Source: Caldisericales bacterium
GTDB taxonomy: Bacteria; Caldisericota; Caldisericia; JAAYUI01
Reading direction: 5' to 3'
NCBI GenBank assembly: GCA_022707885.1
Contig: JAKIZT010000006.1
Coordinates: forward strand, 1 to 64,000
Length of the DNA stretch: 64,000 nucleotides
Position 1 is the first letter of the stretch; each line of letters opens with the position of its first letter. The position numbers and the translations under genes are program-made. The notes under the pieces are model-generated. The model searched no databases. It was not told the origin of the DNA and saw only the letters and a list, made by a program, of their open reading frames with translations. Positions 16,889 to 25,014 of the stretch are shown here, piece after piece.

Positions 16889-16922
16889 AGACCCCGCTTG
16901 GCAATCATAAAGCAGGGTCTTT
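16887..16922 (-). terminator. Terminator-like hairpin between SCIFF peptide and maturase
   Basis: AAAGACCC pairs with GGGTCTTT and, past one mismatch, GCTT with AAGC, enclosing a 10-nt loop; GCTTTTATT follows on the minus strand. It lies inside the maturase reading frame (codons for EKTLLYDCQAGS), so it could cut maturase transcription relative to the peptide, or hide the TTG start. Confidence 0.5.
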
Positions 16923-16950
16923 TCGTTAAACTTGAAAGTGTGGATTTTAC

Positions 16951-17112
16951 CTAGAGTATCCAGGGAGAATTTGCCCCCTTGGCCTCACAAATCTGGTTTG
17001 AAATTGTGTTTGCAGTTTTTGCTGCTGACTTGCACGGGGTCTGGCATTCCCTGCAGTTTTCGTCATCAATGTTGCTGCAGGCAGGTTTCTTTGCAATTAT
17101 TTTAATACGCAT
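16951..17112 (-). CDS. SCIFF-like RiPP precursor peptide, divergent
   Basis: A 53-residue peptide. The core ECQTPCKSAAKTANTISNQIC aligns by eye with the SCIFF consensus ECQTSCQSACKTSCTVGNQVC, but two central cysteines are replaced (SAC to SAA and SC to AN), leaving five cysteines in all. The maturase follows directly. The start at ATG 17112 lies eight bases after GGAGG; an upstream ATG at 17133 falls within the -10 box of the promoter. Expected product: a thioether-linked ranthipeptide of unknown function. Confidence 0.8.
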   Translation of the reverse strand: MRIKIIAKKPACSNIDDENCRECQTPCKSAAKTANTISNQICEAKGANSPWIL

Positions 17113-17131
17113 TCTCGTTACCTCCGGAAGC

Positions 17132-17159
17132 ATTGTAAATGCCCCCTTTATGCTGTCAA
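17132..17159 (-). promoter_or_regulatory. Promoter of the SCIFF peptide gene
   Basis: Read leftward: TTGACA (17159-17154), 16 bp, TACAAT (17137-17132), close to consensus. The leader is about 12 nt and holds GGAGG, which suggests strong expression of the peptide. Confidence 0.7.
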
Positions 17160-17192
17160 GGATTGTGTTATATTTGGCGATGGAGGTGCCTT

Positions 17193-17846
17193 ATGGGTCT
17201 TCAGGTTGCAGTGTTCGGGCTTGGCCGGTTTGGAATGGCCCTTGCCACAGAGGTCGAAAGAAAAGGTTACGGGGTGCTTGCAGTTGATATTGATCCCGAA
17301 AAGGTAAACCAGATTGAAGGACTCGTTTCCAGCGCAATCAGACTGCACACAATCAACGAGCAGGAACTCAGGGACTCAGGTGTGACCCAATGCGATGTTG
17401 CTGTAATCGGTTTCGCAAAAAACATTGAATCAAACATCCTTCTGACACAAATGCTAAAAGATCTTGGAGTAGGCTTCATTATTGCCAGAGCGGAAAGTGC
17501 CGTCCATGCCAGGGTCCTGCAAAAAATTGGAGCGGATGACATCTTCTTCCCGGAGCAGGACATGGCCGTCAGGATAGCCAACAGGATAACAGGAACTTCG
17601 TTCCTGGATTTCATAGAAATCTCCTACGAGTATGCAATATATGAATTTCAGGCACCAAACTATATGGTAGGGAAGAAAATCCTTGACCTGGATTTAAGGA
17701 AAGAGAAACAAACTACGATAATAGCAATCAGAAGGGGAGATGAGGTACTCATCCCCCCCGATCCAATGCAAATCCTTGATAGTGAAGACCTGCTTATTGC
17801 GATAGGTCCGAGAAAAACACTGCAAGAAATCTCAAAAAACCGTTAG
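17193..17846 (+). CDS. ktrA: KtrA/TrkA-type potassium channel regulatory protein
   Basis: 217 residues: an RCK/TrkA-N Rossmann domain with GLGRFGMALA near residue 8 and the acidic DIDPEK after beta-2 (NAD(H)/ATP binding), followed by a TrkA-C domain (about 135-217). It gates a KtrB/TrkH-type K+ channel whose gene is not in this window. ATG 17193 lies after GGAGGTG. It is divergent from the SCIFF gene and overlaps the convergent lipoprotein gene by four bases. Confidence 0.88.
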   Translation: MGLQVAVFGLGRFGMALATEVERKGYGVLAVDIDPEKVNQIEGLVSSAIRLHTINEQELRDSGVTQCDVAVIGFAKNIESNILLTQMLKDLGVGFIIARAESAVHARVLQKIGADDIFFPEQDMAVRIANRITGTSFLDFIEISYEYAIYEFQAPNYMVGKKILDLDLRKEKQTTIIAIRRGDEVLIPPDPMQILDSEDLLIAIGPRKTLQEISKNR

Positions 17847-19120
17847 GGATTGTTTTTTGGTTGCTTTATCTCTTTTGGCTGATTGTTGCTGGGAATTGTT
17901 GTGCTCCCATCCTCAATCTTTGTTGGCTCAAAACCCTTGGGTACGAACATGTAAAGCTTGGATGCACCATCGGATATAAAGAGCCTTCCTTGTATGATGC
18001 ATGGGTCTCCAAACTTTCTGTACCTATTGTCGGCACCCTTTGTTCCAAAATCAAATGATTCTATGGCCTGTTTTTTTGCAGCATCAACAGTATAGACTTT
18101 CCCGTCTTCCGTGGTGAAACAGACCATCTCGCCTGCTGCCACAAGCCCTGATGATGGCCATGGAACCTTTACTTCCGAATCCACAATCCCACTGGACAAC
18201 CTGACAAAAACTATCTTCCCTGTTTTTTTATCAGGAATAGCCATCAATCCACTTTTTGTGAGGCATGGTGAATAGGCTATTGTCTCGCAAGCTTTTATTT
18301 TCCAGGCCTCTTTGCCATCGGCGACATCAAATGCGGAGACTATGCCAAAAGCTTGTGGAGCAAATACCAGTTTTCCATCCGAAATAAGCGTGGTTGTAAC
18401 AGGGCTTTCCACCTTTGAGTTCCAAAGCTCGTTGCCATTACCAGGATCAAGGGCAACGACGTTCATCTCGTAAGTTGAAAGAATAATCTTGTCCTCAACT
18501 ACAACTGGAGAGCACTGTATTGAGTCCTTGAAAACTTTTTTCCACAGCTCGGTTCCCTTGTTTGCATCAAAGCAGAAGAGCACACCATTTGAGTGGGCAC
18601 AATACAGCTTCCCAGAATAGACCACAGGTGTTGCATTGTCTGGTCTTTCAAGCTCTTTTTCAGAATACCTTGCCGACCATATCTCGTCCCCTGTCCATGC
18701 ACTGAGGCAATACCAGAAGCCCTTTGTGGTCGAGATAAAGACTTTGCCACTGTAGTAGAGGGGGTTACCCGTCATGCCCTCAACCCTCTTTTCCCACATC
18801 TTCATGCCAGTGTCAAAATCGATACCATAGACAGCACCATCATTTCCTGAGGCAATTACCAGTCTGTAGACTGCGGTCAGGCGACCCTTTTCTTCCTCAG
18901 GTGGGACAAGCGCCACAGCAACAGAGCTCACTCCAAGCCCGTTGATTTCTGTCTCCCACATCTTGCCAAAGGGAGCCACAATTTCACCTGCCGCGAGGGA
19001 CGATCTCATGGTGTCTCCACCAGAGCCTGCCCACAGCGTAGTATCTATCTTTTCTTCAACCTCTCCGCCACATGAGGCGAGAATAGCGACCAAGGACACA
19101 AAGCACAAAAACCTTTTCAT
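17843..19120 (-). CDS. PQQ-repeat beta-propeller lipoprotein
   Basis: 425 residues. A lipoprotein signal peptide with lipobox LASC (Cys16 by eye) precedes seven or eight PQQ-like propeller blades, recognisable by recurring GKVY-type strands and A.D..TG...W motifs such as FDANKGTELWKK and LDPGNGNELWNS. It resembles BamB-type scaffolds more than quinoprotein enzymes, and no PQQ biosynthesis genes are present. Located outside the cytoplasmic membrane. AGGAGG precedes the ATG. Function unknown. Confidence 0.75.
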   Translation of the reverse strand: MKRFLCFVSLVAILASCGGEVEEKIDTTLWAGSGGDTMRSSLAAGEIVAPFGKMWETEINGLGVSSVAVALVPPEEEKGRLTAVYRLVIASGNDGAVYGIDFDTGMKMWEKRVEGMTGNPLYYSGKVFISTTKGFWYCLSAWTGDEIWSARYSEKELERPDNATPVVYSGKLYCAHSNGVLFCFDANKGTELWKKVFKDSIQCSPVVVEDKIILSTYEMNVVALDPGNGNELWNSKVESPVTTTLISDGKLVFAPQAFGIVSAFDVADGKEAWKIKACETIAYSPCLTKSGLMAIPDKKTGKIVFVRLSSGIVDSEVKVPWPSSGLVAAGEMVCFTTEDGKVYTVDAAKKQAIESFDFGTKGADNRYRKFGDPCIIQGRLFISDGASKLYMFVPKGFEPTKIEDGSTTIPSNNQPKEIKQPKNNP

Positions 19121-19183
19121 TTTTAAACCTCCTGCATTATTGAAATTATGTTAAACCTTTGTATTGTCAAGCCAGAAGGCTCC

Positions 19184-19212
19184 TTGACTCTTATTTTTCT
19201 GCGTGATAAAAA
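19184..19212 (+). promoter_or_regulatory. Promoter of the haem-domain lipoprotein/VOR operon
   Basis: TTGACT (19184-19189), 17 bp, TAAAAA (19207-19212), giving a leader of about 75 nt before ATG 19293 with AAAGGAGAGG. The -10 match is modest. Confidence 0.4.
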
Positions 19213-19292
19213 ATTGATGTGAGAAACATAAGCCTTCTTCTTAATGATATTTTATGGAGAGGGCTTTTTTAATGTAACCAAAGGAGAGGTCA

Positions 19293-20345
19293 ATGAGGAA
19301 AACCAGCATTATCATTTCATGCATCGCCCTTGTAGCAATCGCCTTTTCCGCAGGTTGTGGCGGTTCTGTGCCGATCAGCGTTTCATCAAGCGTTCCGGCA
19401 CCCTATGAATCAGCCCCAACAGGCACTGTTGTGACTGCAGAGTACACAGAGCTGGCGCCAAGGATTGACGGAGTTGCTTCAGAACTCGACGAGGCCTGGA
19501 CAAATGCCCAATCAACCATCGTCAAGGTCTCAGACAGCGCGAACACCTATGAAGTTACTCTCAAAGCAGCTTTTGATGATGAAAACTTTTTCCTTCTTGC
19601 AACATGGAAGGACGAGTCCATGGACATCGGCGGAAAACCATGGGAAGTCAGGGAAGGTGGAACATTCAAGTCAGGAACTTCACTTCCAAAACAAGACATG
19701 TTCGCTCTCGGTTTTGAAGCATCACCAATAAAAGAATTTACAAAACAGGGTTGCTCGGTGCTTTGTCATGACAACTCCTACATGGCCACCAATGACAAAG
19801 GTGAATTCATCGACATCTGGACATGGATGTCGGCAGAATCAGGTCAGCTCGGCACTGCAAATGATTACGTGGTGGGCCCACTGGCGAACTCTGTTGATCC
19901 AAAGGGAGAAACCTTCGAAACTACAAGCGCTTACTCATATTTTCCAGGTTCGCTCTATTTAAACAAACGCAATGCCAGGTCTCCTGAATTTATGCAGAGA
20001 CTTACAATCCCGTATTCACTGATGACCATCGGCGATCTTTCAAAAATGGTCGAGGTACCGGCTGACACCACAGGACTGCCAGCGGGTCTCATGGTTCCAT
20101 ATTACATAAAAAATCCCGGCACAGGCGATGTTGCTTGCCAGGCAAAATACGATGAACAGGCTAAAACCTGGACAGTCGAGTTTAAAAGGAAACTTGTGAC
20201 AGCAAATCCGACTCAGGTCCAGTTTGCGCACAAACTTGAAGACGGAGGCTTTTATCTGTTCGGTCTCTCACTCTTCGACAACCAGAAAGGCGTCTCCCAT
20301 GTTTACACTACAGAGCCAGTCTCTCTGGAATTCTCAGGAAAGTAG
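19293..20345 (+). CDS. Lipoprotein with ethylbenzene-dehydrogenase/cytochrome c-552-like haem-binding domain
   Basis: 350 residues with a lipobox (AFSAGC, Cys22). The body resembles the EB_dh haem-binding beta-sandwich of DMSO-reductase-type gamma subunits: a DG..SELDEAW..A opening, ATWKD, and CSVLCH at 154-159, a CxxxCH motif that could hold covalent haem or a disulfide. No molybdenum catalytic subunit is adjacent; instead vorB begins nine bases downstream. An extracytoplasmic electron carrier is possible but unproven. Confidence 0.68.
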   Translation: MRKTSIIISCIALVAIAFSAGCGGSVPISVSSSVPAPYESAPTGTVVTAEYTELAPRIDGVASELDEAWTNAQSTIVKVSDSANTYEVTLKAAFDDENFFLLATWKDESMDIGGKPWEVREGGTFKSGTSLPKQDMFALGFEASPIKEFTKQGCSVLCHDNSYMATNDKGEFIDIWTWMSAESGQLGTANDYVVGPLANSVDPKGETFETTSAYSYFPGSLYLNKRNARSPEFMQRLTIPYSLMTIGDLSKMVEVPADTTGLPAGLMVPYYIKNPGTGDVACQAKYDEQAKTWTVEFKRKLVTANPTQVQFAHKLEDGGFYLFGLSLFDNQKGVSHVYTTEPVSLEFSGK

Positions 20346-20354
20346 GTTTTATAA

Positions 20355-21428
20355 ATGGGCGAAAAACTCTTAATGAAGGGTGCCGAAGCTATCGGCGAAG
20401 CTGCCATAAGGGCAGGTTGCCGTCATTTTTTTGGCTATCCAATCACCCCACAAAATGAAGCGCCAGCATACATGGCAAGGCGTCTTCCAGAGGTAAATGG
20501 AACATTTTTGCAGGCAGAATCAGAAGTTGCAGCCATTAATATGCTCTATGGATGCGCAGCTGCAGGCAAAAGAGTAATCACAACATCATCCTCACCAGGC
20601 ATCTCACTCATGCAGGAAGGACTTTCTTACATAGCTGGCTCAGAACTACCAGTGGTAGTGATGAATGTTGTCAGAGGCGGCCCAGGTCTTGGTGATATTG
20701 CCCCAGCACAGGGCGACTATTTCCAAGCCGTAAAAGGTGGCGGACATGGAGACTATCATCTCATAGTCCTCGCACCATCAACCGTCCAGGAAAGCATTGA
20801 TCTGATGCAATTAGCTTTCGATCTTGCCGACAAGTATCGCAACCCGGTGATGATGCTCTCTGATGGTCTCTTGGGACAGATGATGGAAGCAGTGGAATTT
20901 CCAGGTTTTGTTGACATCGAAAAGCTCCCCAAGAAGCCATGGGCGGCTGACAGCATGCAGGGCAAGAGGTCCAGGAACCTTGTCAATTCATTCGACCTTC
21001 TCCCAGAAGGCCTGGAAGTGATGAACAAAAAGATGTGGGCAAAATACGCCGATGTCGAAAAGAACGAAGTAAAGTTTGAAGAGGTCGAAACGGCCGATGC
21101 AGAATACATTTTTGTGGCTTATGGCACCGTTGCCCGTATCATCAAGACTGTAATCAAGGACCTCCGTTCAAAGGGACACAAAGTTGGTCTTATAAGACCA
21201 ATCACCCTTTATCCATTCCCAAAGAAACAGCTTCTTGCCCTGGCCGAAAACCCAAGAGTAAAGTTCTTCCTTGATATCGAACTGAGCTTTGGCCAGATGA
21301 TCGAAGATGTTAAACTCTCAACAGAATTCAAGAAACCGGTCCATTTCTATGGTCGCCAGGGTGGCATGCTGCCAGAGCCAAACGAGATCTCCGAAGTAAT
21401 GCTTAAACTTATGAAGGAGGCAAAGTAA
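20355..21428 (+). CDS. vorB: 2-Oxoacid:ferredoxin oxidoreductase, alpha subunit (VorB type)
   Basis: 357 residues, the length of VorB/KorA alpha subunits. It shows FGYPITPQNE near residue 27, the QAESEVAAINM block with the activating glutamate, and GGPGLGDIAPAQGDYFQ. It probably oxidises branched-chain 2-oxoacids or 2-oxoglutarate, with electrons to ferredoxin. No delta ferredoxin subunit is encoded, so a three-subunit enzyme or a ferredoxin supplied in trans is expected. It overlaps the beta gene by one base. Confidence 0.85.
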   Translation: MGEKLLMKGAEAIGEAAIRAGCRHFFGYPITPQNEAPAYMARRLPEVNGTFLQAESEVAAINMLYGCAAAGKRVITTSSSPGISLMQEGLSYIAGSELPVVVMNVVRGGPGLGDIAPAQGDYFQAVKGGGHGDYHLIVLAPSTVQESIDLMQLAFDLADKYRNPVMMLSDGLLGQMMEAVEFPGFVDIEKLPKKPWAADSMQGKRSRNLVNSFDLLPEGLEVMNKKMWAKYADVEKNEVKFEEVETADAEYIFVAYGTVARIIKTVIKDLRSKGHKVGLIRPITLYPFPKKQLLALAENPRVKFFLDIELSFGQMIEDVKLSTEFKKPVHFYGRQGGMLPEPNEISEVMLKLMKEAK

Positions 21429-22171
21429 TGGAACAGCTCAATCACATGCCAACTCCACTCATGGACATCCCGAGGAGTTATTGCCCAGGATGCACACATG
21501 GCATCATCCACAGGCTCGTTGCCGAAGTAATCGAAGAGATGGATCTTCTCCAGAAGGCAATCATTGTCCTTCCAGTCGGTTGCTCCACACTTGCAGTTGA
21601 CTACTTTGCGTTTGACTCGGTACAGTCGGCCCATGGTCGTGCACCGGCCGTTGCCACTGGCGTCAAAAGGGCCCTCCCGGACAGATTTGTAATGACCTAT
21701 CAGGGAGATGGCGACCTCGCTTCAATCGGCGCCGCCGAGATGGTCCACGCAGCCACCAGGGGTGAACTCATCACCACCATTTTCGTCAACAACGGCATTT
21801 ATGGAATGACCGGTGGACAGATGGCACCGACCTCGCTGATGGGCTGGAAAACCGAGACTTCCCCATACGGAAGAACGGCACAGGCAAACGGTTATCCAAT
21901 CAGGGTCTCCGAGATGCTTGCCCAGCTCAATGGTCCAGCTTACATAGCCAGAACAGATGTTGTTTCTGTTCCTGGAATCAACAAAACAAAAGCTGCGATC
22001 AAGAAAGCCTTTACCGCACAAATCAAAGGCCTTGGCTATTCGATAGTTGAAATTCTCTCCACCTGCCCGACAAACTGGGGAATGACCCCAGTTGATGCAC
22101 TCAAGAGGGTCAAAGAGGAAACAATGAAGTATTATCCTCTCGGTGAATTCAAAGTTGCGGAGGGACTCTGA
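21428..22171 (+). CDS. vorA: 2-Oxoacid:ferredoxin oxidoreductase, beta subunit
   Basis: 247 residues. The TPP motif is GDGDLASIG ... NNGIYGMTGGQM; the cluster-type cysteine pair is in YCPGCTHGI near the N terminus, with GCST after it. The YGMTGGQ context is typical of VOR/KOR-type beta subunits and differs from the PorB at 9291-10190. Start and stop each overlap their neighbours by one base. Confidence 0.85.
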   Translation: MEQLNHMPTPLMDIPRSYCPGCTHGIIHRLVAEVIEEMDLLQKAIIVLPVGCSTLAVDYFAFDSVQSAHGRAPAVATGVKRALPDRFVMTYQGDGDLASIGAAEMVHAATRGELITTIFVNNGIYGMTGGQMAPTSLMGWKTETSPYGRTAQANGYPIRVSEMLAQLNGPAYIARTDVVSVPGINKTKAAIKKAFTAQIKGLGYSIVEILSTCPTNWGMTPVDALKRVKEETMKYYPLGEFKVAEGL

Positions 22172-22716
22172 TGGCACAACACGAACTTGTCGCCGCCGGA
22201 TTTGGCGGACAGGGAATCATGATGCTTGGCAAGCTCTTTGCCGAAGCGGGCGTTCTTGAAGGCAATTATGCCACATTTCTTCCGTCTTATGGCCCAGCCA
22301 TGAGGGGTGGAACGGCAAATTGTGCAATAGTTATTTCCAATGAACCAATTGCCTCCCCGGTGCTTCCACATCCAAAGGTGTGTGTGGTAATGAACCTTCC
22401 ATCACTCAAGACCTTTGAACCCCTCGTTGCCCCAGGCGGAATCCTTATCATCAACTCATCCCTCATAAAAGAAAAAGCCAAAAGGACCGACATAAAGACA
22501 ATCTATGTTCCAGCAAACGAAATAGCAGAAAAAGCAGGTATGACAAAAGCCGCAAACATAGTTATTCTTGGCATTGTGGTCAAGGCAACTGGTGCAGTCA
22601 AAGTGGAATCAACAAAAGAAGCCATCAAGCAAACCCTTGGCGAAGCAAAGGCAAAATATCTGCCAATCAACCTGCAAGTTCTCGATGCAGGCCTCAATTT
22701 TGACATCAATGGATAG
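22171..22716 (+). CDS. vorC: 2-Oxoacid:ferredoxin oxidoreductase, gamma subunit
   Basis: 181 residues, opening with the gamma-family motif AGFGGQGIMMLGKLFAEAG and the PSYGPAMRGGTANC block. It completes the alpha-beta-gamma enzyme. The next gene starts eight bases before its stop, so the peptidase is read from the same mRNA. Confidence 0.87.
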   Translation: MAQHELVAAGFGGQGIMMLGKLFAEAGVLEGNYATFLPSYGPAMRGGTANCAIVISNEPIASPVLPHPKVCVVMNLPSLKTFEPLVAPGGILIINSSLIKEKAKRTDIKTIYVPANEIAEKAGMTKAANIVILGIVVKATGAVKVESTKEAIKQTLGEAKAKYLPINLQVLDAGLNFDING

Positions 22717-23809
22717 TAAGAGACTCCTCAAAACTTTTCTCGACCTTGTCCAGATTCCGTCTGAATCAGGAAAAGAAAAGCCGGTAACTGACTATCTAGT
22801 GGCCAAGTTGAAATCGCTGGGCCTTGAAGTATGGGTAGATGATGCCGGAAGCAAAATCGGGTCCAATAGTGGAAATATCATGGGCAGGCTCAAAGGGAGC
22901 CTGCCTGGTTCCATAGCGTTCTCATCACACCAGGACACAGTTGTTCCTGGCATTGGCATAAAACCACAAATTGCTGATGGAATAATACGCTCAGACGGAA
23001 CAACAATCCTCGGTGCCGATGACAAGGCTGGTTTGGCCTGCATCCTGGAAATGTTTGAATGCATCAAGGACAAACCACACCCAACAATAGAGGTTGTCTT
23101 TGACATTTGCGAAGAGGTAGGCCTCAGGGGCGCCGCACAGTTTGATACATCAAAATTGGAAAGCAAATATTCAATAATCCTGGATGTTGATGGCGCACCT
23201 GGAAGAATAAACATTGCTGCCCCGTACCAGGATGTCTGCAAGATTGCAATCAAGGGCAAACCATCACATGCAGGCATAGCCCCAGACAAAGGTATTTCGG
23301 CCATTGAAGTTGCCTCAAAGGCAATCGCATCAATGAAGCTCGGCAAAATTGATGACGAAACAACTTCAAATGTTGGCATTATAAGCGGTGGCAAGGCCAC
23401 AAATATTGTCCCCGAAGAATGCAGGATCGAAATGGAAGCAAGATCAAGGGACGAAGCCAAACTGAACGCCCAGACCAAACACATGCTTGACAGGTTTGAA
23501 GAAGAGGCCAAAAAAGCGGGCGCTGCAATAGAAGTCTCAAAGGAACGGGTTTTTATGGGGTATAAATTCAGCGAAACAGACCCGCTTCCATCCCTTGTCG
23601 CCCAAGCAGCCAAGGATGTTGGTCTGAAACCCCAATTTGTGCGTTCTGGTGGCGGATCAGTCTCCAATATCTTCAATGCCAAAGGGCTTGCATCCGTTGT
23701 TGTTGGTGTCGGTTTTGAAAATCCCCACTCAAAAGATGAATTTTTACGAATTTCAGACCTTGAGGCATCAGCAAATTGGGTCATCAGGATGGTTGAGCTG
23801 GTTAAATGA
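22709..23809 (+). CDS. M20-family metallopeptidase, PepT-like
   Basis: 366 residues. Di-zinc ligands are visible in SSHQDTVVPG (His), GADDKAGLA (bridging Asp) and the catalytic-base motif DICEEVGLRGA (Glu-Glu). A dimerisation domain lies in the middle (about 175-285). It resembles peptidase T-like tripeptidases, and amino acids it releases could feed the 2-oxoacid oxidoreductase upstream. ATG 22709 was chosen because homology starts there; an in-frame extension to 22568 lies inside vorC. Confidence 0.85.
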   Translation: MDSKRLLKTFLDLVQIPSESGKEKPVTDYLVAKLKSLGLEVWVDDAGSKIGSNSGNIMGRLKGSLPGSIAFSSHQDTVVPGIGIKPQIADGIIRSDGTTILGADDKAGLACILEMFECIKDKPHPTIEVVFDICEEVGLRGAAQFDTSKLESKYSIILDVDGAPGRINIAAPYQDVCKIAIKGKPSHAGIAPDKGISAIEVASKAIASMKLGKIDDETTSNVGIISGGKATNIVPEECRIEMEARSRDEAKLNAQTKHMLDRFEEEAKKAGAAIEVSKERVFMGYKFSETDPLPSLVAQAAKDVGLKPQFVRSGGGSVSNIFNAKGLASVVVGVGFENPHSKDEFLRISDLEASANWVIRMVELVK

Positions 23810-25014
23810 TGAGAAAAGCAGTATCGGCTTTGATTGCGTTTTTTGTAGTATCAATCCCGTTTTCGGGTGTATTCGCACTCAAAGATATACAAGTGTCTTT
23901 TTCGAGTGGATTTTCAACCACTGGATACCAGAAAACAACGATCGAGGCCGATATTGTAACTCAATTCAAATTGATCCAGGACAACCTTGGACGCTCCCCA
24001 AGCACCCGGCTGAATGTTGAAGTTTTCCCAAGCTACCAATCTATTTTGGCCAAACAGGCCAGATTTATTGACTCTGACACAATAAGGGTTGTCGTCACAC
24101 CAGATTACCTCAAAAAAACAGGCTCCACAAAACCCATTTTTTATGAAATTCTTTCAGTGCTCTATCCAAACTGTCTGGAGCAGACAAAAAGGATACTTTC
24201 TTTCTATTTTTCATCAATTTACCAAAAAATAAACCTGCAATCTTTTGCGTCACTTTGCAGGATAGTTTTTGCTGAAGAAGAAATCCCTGTTTCTGCGGAA
24301 GGGAAAGAAATATCGCTTCAGGTCATGGCAAGAGCGGCCGCAAGAATTCAAAATATTGGACAAAATGAATCCCAGGCAAGACTTTTAGAATTTCTCCAGA
24401 TATGCGTCAAGGACGACATGGGCAAGGCAATAACACAGTTTTATGGAGACAACCTGCGGAGTTTTGTAAGATCGGCACAGCTTCCGTTGCCCCCCAAAAC
24501 AGGCAGGGAAGAACTTGTCAGCCTCGTTAAAGACTACTCCGAATACTCCTGCATGCCCCCCAAAAATAAAGTCCCAGGCGACCAGGTGAGTCTGCAATCC
24601 CACATGGATGAAGTCAACATTGCGATTTTCCAGATCGCAAGAGGCAACACAAGTGAGCTAAAAACAACGCTTGGTGAGCTCTCCGGAGAGTTGAGGGTTT
24701 GCAGAATAAGAGACATGGCCTGGTGGATACTTTGTTTAATAAGTGTTTTTGTTGTTATAGCTTTCCTCATGCTCCTTGTACGCCTCTCCAAAGAATATGG
24801 AACCCAAAGACACCAGAAACACGAAACCACGAAAATCATCAAACCAGTCAAAAAAATGGTTGATTCTGCATCTACTGTTTCAGAAAATATCGAAGAAAAA
24901 AACATTGAAAACCCGGAAGTGAAAAAAAGATTTAGGGGCAAAAGGGCCACAAGGGTTGGGGAAGAACCCAGAACCACAGGCAAAAAATCCAAAAAAAGGG
25001 TGGACAACCAATGA
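23806..25014 (+). CDS. Secreted/membrane protein of unknown function
   Basis: 402 residues: a signal segment (about 1-24), an extracytoplasmic region (about 25-300) with a TRLNVEVFPSYQSI... stretch, one membrane helix (about 307-330) and a strongly basic, K/R-rich cytoplasmic tail (about 335-402). No family recognised. Overlaps both neighbours by four bases (ATGA), so it is co-translated with the peptidase and the CPBP-like gene. The tail could bind nucleic acid or phospholipid. Confidence 0.6.
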   Translation: MMRKAVSALIAFFVVSIPFSGVFALKDIQVSFSSGFSTTGYQKTTIEADIVTQFKLIQDNLGRSPSTRLNVEVFPSYQSILAKQARFIDSDTIRVVVTPDYLKKTGSTKPIFYEILSVLYPNCLEQTKRILSFYFSSIYQKINLQSFASLCRIVFAEEEIPVSAEGKEISLQVMARAAARIQNIGQNESQARLLEFLQICVKDDMGKAITQFYGDNLRSFVRSAQLPLPPKTGREELVSLVKDYSEYSCMPPKNKVPGDQVSLQSHMDEVNIAIFQIARGNTSELKTTLGELSGELRVCRIRDMAWWILCLISVFVVIAFLMLLVRLSKEYGTQRHQKHETTKIIKPVKKMVDSASTVSENIEEKNIENPEVKKRFRGKRATRVGEEPRTTGKKSKKRVDNQ

